A stretch of 64,000 nt of DNA from Aurantimonas manganoxydans SI85-9A1 (GTDB lineage Bacteria; Pseudomonadota; Alphaproteobacteria; Rhizobiales; Rhizobiaceae), in assembly GCF_000153465.1 (NCBI RefSeq), contig NZ_CH672387.1:3999955-4063954 (forward strand), in the 5' to 3' direction. This document shows positions 40,300 through 50,248 of the stretch, piece after piece. A program made the position numbers and the translations under genes. Numbering within the stretch: position 1 is the stretch's first letter; every line of letters begins with the position of its first letter. The notes under the pieces are model-generated. The model was not told the DNA's origin, searched no databases, and saw only the letters and a list, made by a program, of their open reading frames with translations.

Positions 40300-41418
40300 T
40301 TGGGCTTGCGAACGACGATAGATGCGGGACGCCCCTGCGCGGAGGATATCGGCAGGCGCCCGGCGCGGCGCGCGACAGGCTGGCTGGCGACGGCCGGCGC
40401 GTGGGGATGCCGCCTGCTCGCGGCCGGGATCGCGATGACGATGATGGCGGGCGCCGCTTTTGCCGCGCCGGCCTGTTCCGGGGAGCGACGCTTGCAGACC
40501 AACGGCGTCAACCTGATCCGCACCGAGAACGCGCCCTTCGGGTCGCCGGCCAGCCGCGAGAGCCTCGCCCGCCTGGCGAAGCTCGGCGCCGACAACGTGG
40601 CGATCGTGCCGTTCCTCTGGCAGCCGGGGCCGCACGATCCGCAGATCGGGCTCGGGTCCGACATGAGCCTCGACGAGCTGCGCGTGGCGATCGCGGCGGC
40701 GCAGGCTGCGGGCCTCGACGCCTTCGTCAAGCCGCATGTCTGGGTGCCGCAGACATGGGCCGGCGCCATCGCCATGCCCGATGATGCGGCGTGGACCACC
40801 TGGTTCGGCCACTACCGCACGGCATTGATCGACATCGCGCAGGTGGCGGCTGATGCGGGCGCGACGTCCCTCGCCGTCGGCACCGAGCTGGTGCAATCCA
40901 CCGGCCGGCCGGAATGGCCGGCCCTCATTGCGGAGATCAGGGCGATCTTCCCCGGCACGCTCGTCTATGTCGCCCACAATGCCGACGAGGCCGAGACGGT
41001 GCCGTTCTGGGCGCAGCTCGACCGGATCGGCGTCAGTCTCTATCCGCCGCTCGGCGCCGACGACGCGCGTCAGGACTGGGCCGCAGCGATGGCCGATCAG
41101 CTCCGGCGTATCGCGGCCGTGTCACGAAAGAGCGGGCGGAACGTCTGGGTGGCGGAGTACGGATTGCGATCGGCAGCGGGCGCTGCGGCCAAGCCCTGGG
41201 AGAGCGCCGAGGAACGCGACGCCGCGGCCGACGACGTCCTTCAGGCGGCGGTGATCGCCGAATGGCATTGCCAGTTCGACCCGGCCGTCGTCGAAGGCGC
41301 CTGGGTCTGGCGCTGGTTCACCGATCCCGACGCCGGTGGGCGGACCGACACTGATTTCACGGTGCAGGGGAAACTGGCCGAAGGCGTGCTGTTCTGCCAC
41401 TGGCGCGGCGGCTGCTGA
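40300..41418 (+). CDS. GH113-like secreted glycoside hydrolase
   Basis: 372 residues with a long N-terminal signal segment (hydrophobic core near residues 36-54, cleavage likely after AGAAFA). TIM-barrel glycosidase pattern: GVNLIRTENAPFGSPASRESL, IVPFLWQPGPHDP, VKPHVWVPQTWAG, acid/base Glu in AVGTELVQ (196), VSLYPPL, and nucleophile Glu in VWVAEYGLRS (286). The layout fits GH113-type beta-mannanase relatives; true substrate unknown. It may trim or release the polymer made by the convergent synthase operon, as BcsZ does for cellulose (inference). Start is a TTG behind GAGGGAG; later starts would shorten the signal peptide. Confidence 0.72.
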   Translation: MGLRTTIDAGRPCAEDIGRRPARRATGWLATAGAWGCRLLAAGIAMTMMAGAAFAAPACSGERRLQTNGVNLIRTENAPFGSPASRESLARLAKLGADNVAIVPFLWQPGPHDPQIGLGSDMSLDELRVAIAAAQAAGLDAFVKPHVWVPQTWAGAIAMPDDAAWTTWFGHYRTALIDIAQVAADAGATSLAVGTELVQSTGRPEWPALIAEIRAIFPGTLVYVAHNADEAETVPFWAQLDRIGVSLYPPLGADDARQDWAAAMADQLRRIAAVSRKSGRNVWVAEYGLRSAAGAAAKPWESAEERDAAADDVLQAAVIAEWHCQFDPAVVEGAWVWRWFTDPDAGGRTDTDFTVQGKLAEGVLFCHWRGGC

Positions 41419-41436
41419 GCCGCCGGGGCGGCTCAG
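41415..41436. terminator. Two-way hairpin covering both convergent stop codons
   Basis: CTGAGCCG (41415-41422) pairs perfectly with CGGCTCAG (41429-41436). The arms contain the TGA of the glycosidase gene (41416-41418) and, on the other strand, the TGA of the outer-membrane protein gene (41433-41435). There is no T-run, so any termination would need Rho or act by RNA stability. Confidence 0.5.
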
Positions 41437-42232
41437 AACCGGTGCCAGACGGCGGCGACGAGGCCGCGTTCGCGCAGGGCGTTCTCACCGGCGATGGTGG
41501 CGACACCGCCGAGCTGCAGCGACCAGCTTTCATTGACGTCCCAGACGCCGCTGAGCTGCAGCTTGTGTTCGCTACCGCTGACGAAGAACGATTTCTCGCT
41601 GCCGTCGCCGATCGAATTGAACGACTGGACCAGCAGCAGAAGGTCGTCGGCCGGGCGGGTGCCGAAGGTCACGTCGGCCTTGAACTCGCTCGGCGGATCA
41701 CCGAAGCGGGCGCGATAGCCGAGCTGGACATCGAGGAAGGACGACCAGCTTCCGATGCCGAAGGAGCGGCCGTAGAGCATCCGCATGTCGAGTTCGGGAT
41801 CGGTGTTGCCGATGGAGGCCGGATCGTCGTCGTCATAGGTGCCCGGGATGCGGGCGACGACCTGTCCCGACAATACCGAGACGTCGTCGGACCACAGCCT
41901 GACGCGGCCGCCCAGCTCGGAATAGCCGAGCCCGAAGCGCGACGCGTCGGTCGGTTGGCCGATATCCACCGACTGGAGCTGCGGCTGCAGGATCGCCGTC
42001 ACCGCGTCGGTGATGCCGTATTCGATCAGCGTGTTCAGTTCGAACTTGCGATAGTCGGGGATGTCGACGGCGCTGCCATCGTCATCGAAGCCCTTGGGCG
42101 AATCCGAATAGGTGCCCGAGACGATGACCTGGCCGTGGCCCTTCGCCTGGGTCCAGGCGCCGGCATGCGCCGCGGCCGTGCCGGCCCCGACGATCGCGGC
42201 GGCGAGCAGCGCGCGCAGGGCGACCCGGCCGA

Positions 42233-42236
<4 letters not shown>
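41433..42236 (-). CDS. Outer-membrane barrel-like protein of the polysaccharide operon
   Basis: 267 residues with a Sec signal peptide (ALRALLAAAIVGAGTAAAHA). The mature chain is rich in alternating short strands (GYSELGGRVRLWSDDVSVLSG, WSSFLDVQLGYRAR, HKLQLSGVWDVNESW) and ends in AAVWHRF, a terminal Phe as in BAM-inserted barrels. No family name is offered with confidence. As the last gene of the operon, overlapping the response-regulator gene by four bases, it may form the outer-membrane exit for the glycan, the job BcsC does in cellulose systems (inference). Confidence 0.65.
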
Positions 42237-43177
<941 letters not shown>

Positions 43178-43260
43178 CACTTCCCCCTTGAACGCGCCCG
43201 GCCCGTCCCGAAACCCGCTACAGCGCGGGCGCGGTGCGGGCCGCCGCGGCCGCCCCTGTC

Positions 43261-44736
43261 TCATCCGGCAGGCTGCGGCTCCGGTTCCGGCCGGCGTGCA
43301 TCGCGGACCAGTCTTTCATACACCCGCCATCCCTCGAAATGGTAAACGAGCCCATAATCCGTGGCACCGTTGCGGAAGAGCCGCGGAAACGCCTGGTTGA
43401 TGCGATCGCGCACCACGATGTCGACCGCCGGGTCGCGGACCGCGACGAAACGCGTCTGCAGCCGGGCCGCCAGAAGATCGAGTTCGAACCGCGTCGAGCC
43501 CGGCACGACAAGGCCGGCACCGGTGCCGCGCAGGGCCACCAGTTCGGGATAGGCATTGGTGTCGACGAGGATCTCCGACCGGGAGGCCAGGAAACCGGCC
43601 AGCTGACCGAGCGGGGTCGGCACGGCCTCGGACCGTCCCAGTGCGGCATTGCGCCACGCGGCGGTGTCGGCGGTCGGATTGTCCGCCAGCCAGAAGACGC
43701 TGCCGACGAGGCCAGCGACGAGAAACAGGATGGTGCGCGTCATGCGCCGGCTGTTGCCTGAGGCGAAGATGGCAAAGGCGGCGGCAAGCCCGAGGACCGG
43801 AGCCAACGCCACCGCCGGATCGAAGCGGGCGCCCAGGAGGCCCGACAGGGCGAACCCGAGGATCGGCAGACTCAAAAGCGCGATCATCGGCACGAACAGC
43901 GCCGGATTGCGGCCTGCCCGCACGGTGGCGAAGATCAGGACCGGGGCGCACAGCACCAGACCGCCGATCATGCGCAGGGCCGCCTGGCCCGGGGTCTGCG
44001 GCAGCGCATAGGCGTCGAAGGGCGCGGCCAGCGTGCCGAGAAACGCCCAGGGCGCGTCGGCGAAGACCTGCCCGACATAGGCAAAGGCGAGGAAGGCGAA
44101 TCCGAGCGGGAAGAGCAGCGACAGATAGAGGCTGCCCGGCGTGCGTTCGATGAGCTGCGGCGCGCAGGCCAGCGCCAGCAGCGGCAGGGCGGCCAGGGCG
44201 AGCGCGATGCCATAGGGATGCGAGAAGGCCATCAGCGCCAGCGCGAAGGCCAGCGTCATCACGTGGGAGGCGGTCCCGTCCGCCCGCAGGCCGATGAAGC
44301 CGGCGGCGAACATGAAGACGGAGGTCACCAGCAGCACGACGCCCGGCCCTTCGGCCAGTGCCCGCAGGAACAGCGGGTTGGCAACCAGAAGCAGGGTGAT
44401 GATCGCGGTGGTGACTTTGCCGATGCCGGCACTGCCGAGGCTCGACGCGACGACGACCGCGAACAGGCCGCCGGCCAGCGCGGCGGCGGTCAGCGCCGGC
44501 AGTTGCGACGCATCGCCGACGAGCGCGGCGCCCAGCGACAGGAGATAGGGCAGCGGCGGATAGGCCGTGGCGACCGCACCGAAGCTGTCGCGCCCCTCGG
44601 CGGCGAGGATCGCCTGTCCCGAGGAGGCCAGAACGCCCGACGAGACATAGCCATGCGCGGCGGTCCAGAGCAGCGCGGCAAGGCAGACCAGGAAGAAGAC
44701 GGCCCAGATGGCGAGGAGGCGCAGCGCGGCGATCAT
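43261..44736 (-). CDS. Polytopic membrane protein of the polysaccharide operon
   Basis: 491 residues with about ten to twelve membrane helices and a C-terminal soluble part after residue 370 (NAALGRSEAVPTPLGQL, STRFELDLLAARLQTRFVAV). The first loop (AHGYVSSGVLASSGQAILAAEGRDSFG then AYPPLPYLLSL) recalls the first extracytoplasmic loop of GT39/GT-C glycosyltransferases, but no catalytic motif can be proven. It overlaps the synthase gene by ATGA and so is made with it. It may add a sugar or lipid-linked group, or assist export. Function not established. Confidence 0.6.
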   Translation of the reverse strand: MIAALRLLAIWAVFFLVCLAALLWTAAHGYVSSGVLASSGQAILAAEGRDSFGAVATAYPPLPYLLSLGAALVGDASQLPALTAAALAGGLFAVVVASSLGSAGIGKVTTAIITLLLVANPLFLRALAEGPGVVLLVTSVFMFAAGFIGLRADGTASHVMTLAFALALMAFSHPYGIALALAALPLLALACAPQLIERTPGSLYLSLLFPLGFAFLAFAYVGQVFADAPWAFLGTLAAPFDAYALPQTPGQAALRMIGGLVLCAPVLIFATVRAGRNPALFVPMIALLSLPILGFALSGLLGARFDPAVALAPVLGLAAAFAIFASGNSRRMTRTILFLVAGLVGSVFWLADNPTADTAAWRNAALGRSEAVPTPLGQLAGFLASRSEILVDTNAYPELVALRGTGAGLVVPGSTRFELDLLAARLQTRFVAVRDPAVDIVVRDRINQAFPRLFRNGATDYGLVYHFEGWRVYERLVRDARRPEPEPQPAG

Positions 44737-46646
44737 GCCGCCACCGCCACCGCCACCGCTTCGGGCTTCTCGCCGTCGGCGCTCTTGGCCTGCTCCAGCT
44801 CATTGGCGGTGAACTTGGAAATGCCGTGCTGGGTCTTCTCCCAGTAGAACGGATTGACGATGAGCTGCCACAGACCCTTGTAGGCGGCGATCGAGGTCAG
44901 CACCCAGTACCAGACGACGGTGATGCCGTAGGGCGCGAGTTCGAGCCAGCCCCGGCGGAAGGGCGCGATCATCGTCAGGTAGATGAACAGGCCATTGCCG
45001 GCGAGCAGGTTGAGCAGGGCGAAATACAGGATCGTCTGCGGGAACAGCGCGTCGAAACCGGTGGTCTCGCTCAGGAGCCAGCCGGCGAAGATCAGCCAGA
45101 AAATCGGGTTGAGCAGCCCCGACAGCATGGTGCCGCCGATGAAGAAGACGAAGCCCGCCACGCCGAGCGGGCCGATGCTGCGGATCAGATGCAGCGGCCG
45201 GCGGGTGTGGACGAGGAAGGTCTGCATGTAGCCCTTGATCCAGCGCGAGCGCTGCCGGATCCAGTTGCCGGTGTTGCAGTTGGCTTCCTCGAAGGTGGTG
45301 GAATCGATCACCCGGACCCGGTAGCCCTTCTGGGTCATGCGGATGCCGAGATCGGCGTCCTCGGTGACGTTGAACGGATCCCAAGCGTGCAGTTCGCGCA
45401 GCACGTCAATCTTGAAATGGTTCGAGGTGCCGCCGAGCGGGATCGGCACACCCAGACGCTCCAGACCCGGCAGCATCAGGTCGAACCACAGCGCGTAGTC
45501 CAGCGTGAACATGCGCGTCAGCCAGTTTTCCTGCGCATTGTAATAGTTCAGGCGGCACTGGATGCAGGCGGTGTTCGGCTCGCTCCGGCGGAAGGCGGCG
45601 ACGACCTTGCGCAGCTGGTCGGGCTCCGGCTTGTCCTCGGCGTCGAAGATCACGAGGAGATCGCCGCGCGCGAATTTCAGCGCGTAATTGCAGGCCTTCG
45701 GCTTGGTCTGCGGCATCGAGGCGGGCACCCGGACGATTTCGAAGATGCCCTCCAGCCCGAGGGCCTTGGCCGCATCGATCGTCTCGTCGTCGGTCTCCTC
45801 CAAGACGATCTTGATGTCGAGCTTGGCCAGCGGATAGTCGAGATTGCGCAGGGCATGGGCGAGGATCGGCAGCACTTCGGGCTCCCGGAACATCGGCACC
45901 AGGATCGTGTAGACCGGCAGGTCGGCCTCGCGCAGCAGCCGCGCGTCGACCTCGATGGTGCGGCGGCGCCGGGACTGGCCGAAGCCGCCATACCAGACGA
46001 GGCCGGCCTTGAAGGCGAAATTGCCGAGATAAAACAGCGTCACGAGACAGTTGATGGCGATCATCGTGCCGAGCGGTGCCAGGTAGAAGCCGACGGCCAG
46101 CAGCGTGAACAGGCCATAGGCGCCGACGATCTGATTGGTCGTGATGACCCGCTGGGCCGACATTTCCGGGTCGATCTCGGCGAGCTCGTAGACCGCCTGG
46201 TGGGACAGCTCCTCGCGGAACACACGCTGCAGCGACCAGACGATGTCGAATTTCGACGTGACGACGAGATCGAAGGCCGGGCCGAACTTGCGGCGCAGGA
46301 AGAGAATGACCTCCGGACCCGGCCGGGCGGTGGCGATCTGCAGCCGGCCGTTCACGCGGCGCCACGGCAGGACGAGGTTGCGGGCGCAGTCGTCATGGTC
46401 GGCCGGATCGAGCAGCGCATCGTCCGGCGGCTCGTCGATCAGGTTCACAAAGGGCAGGTCGAAATGCTCGGCGACGGTCCGGTACAGATCGAGCGGCCGC
46501 GCCCAGGTCCGCGTCAGAAGCACGTCAATCAGGCTAACGTTCCAGGCTTCAGCGCGGGTGCGCGTCTCGTCCAGCTGGGCGAGCGTGATGAGCCGCTTCT
46601 GGACGAGACGGTTGCCGATCGCGACGTCGGTTGCGCTCAACGCCAT
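44733..46646 (-). CDS. Family-2 glycan synthase with N-terminal MshEN-like domain
   Basis: 637 residues. Residues about 5-155 resemble the GspE-N/MshEN domain found in NfrB-type synthases. Two membrane helices follow (about 172-218), then a processive GT2 core: Asp 286 in LEETDDET, DxD in FDAEDKPEP (335-338), TED 428-430 in NVTEDADLG, and QRSRW 465-469; then four or five more helices and WEKTQHGISKF. These are the motifs of BcsA/CrdS/NfrB enzymes that polymerise and export beta-linked glycans. No PilZ domain. Start at 46646 gives the MshEN N-terminus directly. The BcsB-like gene stops five bases upstream, so the pair should be made together. Confidence 0.88.
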   Translation of the reverse strand: MALSATDVAIGNRLVQKRLITLAQLDETRTRAEAWNVSLIDVLLTRTWARPLDLYRTVAEHFDLPFVNLIDEPPDDALLDPADHDDCARNLVLPWRRVNGRLQIATARPGPEVILFLRRKFGPAFDLVVTSKFDIVWSLQRVFREELSHQAVYELAEIDPEMSAQRVITTNQIVGAYGLFTLLAVGFYLAPLGTMIAINCLVTLFYLGNFAFKAGLVWYGGFGQSRRRRTIEVDARLLREADLPVYTILVPMFREPEVLPILAHALRNLDYPLAKLDIKIVLEETDDETIDAAKALGLEGIFEIVRVPASMPQTKPKACNYALKFARGDLLVIFDAEDKPEPDQLRKVVAAFRRSEPNTACIQCRLNYYNAQENWLTRMFTLDYALWFDLMLPGLERLGVPIPLGGTSNHFKIDVLRELHAWDPFNVTEDADLGIRMTQKGYRVRVIDSTTFEEANCNTGNWIRQRSRWIKGYMQTFLVHTRRPLHLIRSIGPLGVAGFVFFIGGTMLSGLLNPIFWLIFAGWLLSETTGFDALFPQTILYFALLNLLAGNGLFIYLTMIAPFRRGWLELAPYGITVVWYWVLTSIAAYKGLWQLIVNPFYWEKTQHGISKFTANELEQAKSADGEKPEAVAVAVAA

Positions 46647-46651
46647 CGCGG

Positions 46652-48703
46652 TCAGCCGGCCCGGCGACGCCGGTAGATGCGCGACAGGAGGGTGACGAAG
46701 ACGAGCGTGCCGATGATCCAGAGCGCGCCGATGATCCACGGCCAGTATTGCCGCGCCAGATCCGTCAGCGAGAGATGATCGGGATAGGTGACCTGCACGA
46801 GCTGGTCGCGTGTGGTCGAGAAGGCGAAGGCCAGGCCGGCCTCGTCGACGAGGGCGACGTCACCCCGGTCGAGGGCGACCGGCACGATTGGAGCCGCCGC
46901 GTCGCCGGACCCTGCATCGGCGTCGGGCCGGATCCAGAGACCCGTGACGTCGCCGGCCCGCACGATCTGCACGATGGTGTAGTCGTCGAGACCGCCGATA
47001 TCGAGCAGCGGATCGCCCCCGGCATCGGTCAGCCGGACGCGCCCCTCGTCGAAGCGGACGGGGCTGTCGATCCCTTCCGGCAGCGTGTCCGCCACGAGGA
47101 TGAACGGCGCCTGCGGCGCTTCGCCAACCGGGCCGTAGCGCAGATCGAAGGGCGTGTCCGCCGAGATTATGCCGGCGACCAGCGAGGCAGCGACCGCTCC
47201 CTGGGGCGAACCGGCGGCGGCCTCGGGCATGAAGACCGTGACGCCGGACCCGAAGGCCGAAGTCGCCTCGAAAAACTCCGCCGCCGGCCGGCCGAGCGCG
47301 GTCGTCTCGATGCTGCTCGTCGGCAGAAGCTGCACGGGAAAGCCCTGCGGCGGGTTGGCGCAATCGCCGGTATCGGGCTGGCGCTGGGCGAGGATCCGCA
47401 GCGCGTTCTCGCGGCCGGCCAACCCGGCGGGGATCGATGCCGACAGGGTCACCGGATTGCCGCCCGGCGAAGTGGTGCTGGCCAGCAGGTAGTTGTTGAG
47501 GAAGGCCGCGATGGTTACGTCCGAGCCGCGGGTGTCGGTCGCCACCGCCAGATCGAGATCAAGCCGCGACGGCCGCGTGCCGGCCGGCAATTGCGAACCG
47601 AGGAAGGCGGCGTCGAAGACGACCTGATCGACCAGGCTGGCGCTGGTGAGCGGGATGCCCAGATCGGCAAAGCTGGTCGCCGAAGCCGTGTCCTGGCCAT
47701 CGTTTGCCGCTGCGACCGACAGGGACGATCCGAGCGCCAGGGCCTGCCAGCGCGACGACAGCAGCTCGGCGGCGGCCTGGGGACGGTCGCCGCTGACCAG
47801 CAGGCCGGGCGCGCTGCCGAGAGACAGCACGGACAGGCCGCCCGCGCCGGCGAGCGCGGGACCGGCATCGGCCGGCGGTTCGAAGCCGAGAGCGATCGTG
47901 CCGGTCGACCACAGCGCGTCACCGGAGGCGTCCGCCGACGCCGGGTCGGCCGCGCGGTCGAAGGTGACGCGGGCGTTGCGTGCGACGAGCGCCGCGTTGA
48001 TGCGGATCAGCGCAGCCATCTCGGCTTCGCGCAGGTCGCGTTCGGGCATGCGGATGACGACGTCGTCCGGCATCATCGCCAGCACGCGATCAATGGTGTC
48101 GAGCGCCGCCGGATCAAGCGCCACCTCCAGCGCCGAATCCGGCAAGACCGACAGGAAGTCGCCGGCAACGCGCTGATCGACGCAGCGATCCTCGGTGATG
48201 GCCCCGCTATAGCGCAGGGTCACCTTGACGAAGCCGTTCTCGACGCTGGCCGGGTCGATGGCCTTCTCGACGGTGAAGCTCTCGTCCTCGTTGCCGAGCC
48301 CGCGCGCGAAGACGATCTGGTCGCCGACCAGCACCTGCATGCTGCGCCGGCTGGCGAAGGCGCTCTGCGAGCGGAGCGACAGGCGCAGGACCATGTCCTG
48401 TGCGGCCTCCGCCACGACGGGGAAGAACAGTTCGCGCTCGCCGTTCAGCCCGGAGAACTGCAAACCCTCGTCGAAGCCGAGTTCGCCGAGGCCGATGACA
48501 CGGCGGATACCCGCTGCGCGCGTCGCCGGGGCATCCGTGGAGGCTGCTGCCGGGCTTGGCGCCGTCGCCGGTACGCCCTGCACGGCCTGCCCGCCCTGGT
48601 CCGGCTGCCCCGCCGGCGCGGTCTGGGCCATCGCGGTTCCCGAGGCGGCCGCGTAGGCCATGACCGAGATCGCGACTGCGACCGTCTTGCGGGCAAGCAT
48701 CAT
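46652..48703 (-). CDS. BcsB-like periplasmic synthase subunit
   Basis: 683 residues. Signal peptide (VAVAISVMAYAAASGTAMA), a low-complexity Ala/Pro/Gln linker, then repeated jelly-roll and flavodoxin-like domains as in BcsB: LGFDEGLQFSGLNGERELFFPV, RYSGAITEDRCVDQRVAGDF (Cys-containing, near residue 170) and LTLSASIPAG-type strands. It ends with one membrane helix (WPWIIGALWIIGTLVFVTLL) and a basic tail, as BcsB does to dock on BcsA. It guides the nascent chain through the periplasm. First structural gene of the operon, overlapping the HPt gene by ATGA. Sequence similarity to classical BcsB is by layout, not close identity. Confidence 0.78.
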   Translation of the reverse strand: MMLARKTVAVAISVMAYAAASGTAMAQTAPAGQPDQGGQAVQGVPATAPSPAAASTDAPATRAAGIRRVIGLGELGFDEGLQFSGLNGERELFFPVVAEAAQDMVLRLSLRSQSAFASRRSMQVLVGDQIVFARGLGNEDESFTVEKAIDPASVENGFVKVTLRYSGAITEDRCVDQRVAGDFLSVLPDSALEVALDPAALDTIDRVLAMMPDDVVIRMPERDLREAEMAALIRINAALVARNARVTFDRAADPASADASGDALWSTGTIALGFEPPADAGPALAGAGGLSVLSLGSAPGLLVSGDRPQAAAELLSSRWQALALGSSLSVAAANDGQDTASATSFADLGIPLTSASLVDQVVFDAAFLGSQLPAGTRPSRLDLDLAVATDTRGSDVTIAAFLNNYLLASTTSPGGNPVTLSASIPAGLAGRENALRILAQRQPDTGDCANPPQGFPVQLLPTSSIETTALGRPAAEFFEATSAFGSGVTVFMPEAAAGSPQGAVAASLVAGIISADTPFDLRYGPVGEAPQAPFILVADTLPEGIDSPVRFDEGRVRLTDAGGDPLLDIGGLDDYTIVQIVRAGDVTGLWIRPDADAGSGDAAAPIVPVALDRGDVALVDEAGLAFAFSTTRDQLVQVTYPDHLSLTDLARQYWPWIIGALWIIGTLVFVTLLSRIYRRRRAG

Positions 48704-49038
48704 GAATAGGTCTCGTTCTGTTCGTCCCGAAGCGCGCGAAGGGTTTCGAGGCCGTCCTCGACCTGCCGCTTCTCATAGTCCGTCAGGCTGCGGTTGGCTT
48801 CGGCGGCCGGGGCGATCACCGCTTCAAGCCGCCGCGCCTCCGTGCCGATCTGTGGAAAGCCGAGGGTCGGCGCGTTGCCGGCCATGGCGTGAAGCGCCAT
48901 GCGCAGGGACACCACGGCCGCAGGGTCGGCAGTCGCCGTCGCCAGGGTCGCCTCGAGCTCGCTCAGCTGCCCCGGCAACCGGGCATGGAACCGCTGGCCA
49001 AGTGCGAATATCCGGCTGCGGAAGTCGTCCGTGCCCAT
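48700..49038 (-). CDS. Stand-alone HPt phosphotransfer protein
   Basis: 112 residues. Small all-helical protein with the phosphotransfer signature LRMALHAMAGNAPTLGF (His 50, then Gly), and QIGTEARRLEAVI in the next helix. It relays phosphate between a hybrid kinase and a response regulator; the regulator encoded five genes on in the same operon is the natural partner, while no kinase is in the operon. Start at 49038 is chosen because GAGGAA stands before it; a start ten codons earlier is possible. First gene of the operon. Confidence 0.75.
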   Translation of the reverse strand: MGTDDFRSRIFALGQRFHARLPGQLSELEATLATATADPAAVVSLRMALHAMAGNAPTLGFPQIGTEARRLEAVIAPAAEANRSLTDYEKRQVEDGLETLRALRDEQNETYS

Positions 49039-49429
49039 AACGCAGTATTCCTCGCCTTTCGACCACAAGCATCGTGTGAACTCTTGGCTGATCCCACCAC
49101 GATGCGGCCCGTTGCTGGCATTGCCGCAGAATTCGCGCGAATCCCTGCAGCGTCCGTCAGCACGATTCCGGAGCTATCGGATATGGCCGGATCGGCAAGT
49201 CCGTAAATCTGGGGATTGACTTGTGCCGGCTGCGCACCCGTCGCATCCACCGCAAACGCGCGTCTGACGTGAACGAAAACGTGATGCCGGAATGCCTCAC
49301 GGCCCGGTTCGTGATGGACCGCTTCTGCTGTCGGGTGTACCCTTGCGGCATGAGCGGCGGCGACGGGCCGGCAGGCGCTCAGGCCCGGCCGCTTCGCTTC
49401 ATTCGACCACTTCTGAAAGGAGCTGGACG
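49039..49429. other. 391-base divergent spacer
   Basis: Between the polysaccharide operon (minus) and the DUF2189 gene (plus); must hold both promoters. The ribosome site AAGGAG of the DUF2189 gene is at 49417. No gene or recognisable operator was found. Confidence 0.5.
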
Positions 49430-50233
49430 ATGACGACCGCACCAAGCATCCCGCATTCCGCCGAGACAATCGGCCCGGACATCCGCCGGATCGGCACTGC
49501 CGATCTCGTCGCCTGCCTGAAGGCCGGCATCGCCGATTTCATGGCCCGGCCGACCCATTACGCCTTCCTGTGTCTCGTCTACCCGCTGATGGGCTTGGCG
49601 ATCGGCGTCTGGGCGGCGGGTCAGGACATCCTGCCGCTGATCTTCCCGCTGGTCGCCGGGTTCGCCCTCATCGGCCCGGTCGCGGCGATCCCGCTCTACG
49701 AGATCAGCCGGCGGCGCGAGCGCGGGCTCGACGCAAGCTGGTCGGACGCCTTCGAGGTGCTGCGTTCGCCGGCACTGCCCTCGATCCTCGGCCTGGCCAG
49801 CCTGTTGCTGCTGATCTTCGCGGCCTGGCTCTATGCGGCCCAGGCGATCTACATCTGGCTCTATGGCAGCCTGTTCGTGACGACGTCCTACGGCGCGTTC
49901 CTCGGCGAGCTGGTCACCACCACACGCGGCTGGACGCTGATCGGCGTCGGCAATCTGGTCGGCCTCGGCTTTGCGCTCGTGACGCTGGCCATCACCGTGG
50001 TCTCGTTTCCGCTGCTGCTCGACCGGCATGGCGGCGTCGCCGAAGCGATGGCAACCTCCGTGCGGGTGATGCTGCACAATCCCGGCACAGTGCTTCTGTG
50101 GGGCCTGATGGTCGCTGCGCTGGTCTTCGCCGGCTCGCTGCCGCTGCTGATCGGCCTGCCCATCGTGCTGCCGGTGCTGGGCCACGCCAGCTGGCACCTC
50201 TACCGCCGCGCGGTGGCGCCAGCCGGCGGCTGA
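49430..50233 (+). CDS. DUF2189 membrane protein
   Basis: 267 residues. Hydrophilic N-terminus (GPDIRRIGTADLVACLKAGIADF), then six membrane helices; FLCLVYPLMGLAIGVWA and RRRERGLDASWSDAFEVLRSP followed by a long hydrophobic second half are the DUF2189 pattern. In other alphaproteobacteria such genes are sometimes near cytochrome oxidase or respiratory genes; no function is proven. Start is supported by AAGGAG seven bases upstream. It is convergent with the cyclase gene that follows. Confidence 0.82.
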   Translation: MTTAPSIPHSAETIGPDIRRIGTADLVACLKAGIADFMARPTHYAFLCLVYPLMGLAIGVWAAGQDILPLIFPLVAGFALIGPVAAIPLYEISRRRERGLDASWSDAFEVLRSPALPSILGLASLLLLIFAAWLYAAQAIYIWLYGSLFVTTSYGAFLGELVTTTRGWTLIGVGNLVGLGFALVTLAITVVSFPLLLDRHGGVAEAMATSVRVMLHNPGTVLLWGLMVAALVFAGSLPLLIGLPIVLPVLGHASWHLYRRAVAPAGG

Positions 50234-50248
50234 GCGCAGCGGGCGGCG

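Noticed and set aside
46631-48709. 692-codon plus-strand frame opposite the BcsB-like gene
   Set aside because: Low-complexity Arg/Gly/Gln composition and no start context; the opposite frame carries a signal peptide and C-terminal helix.
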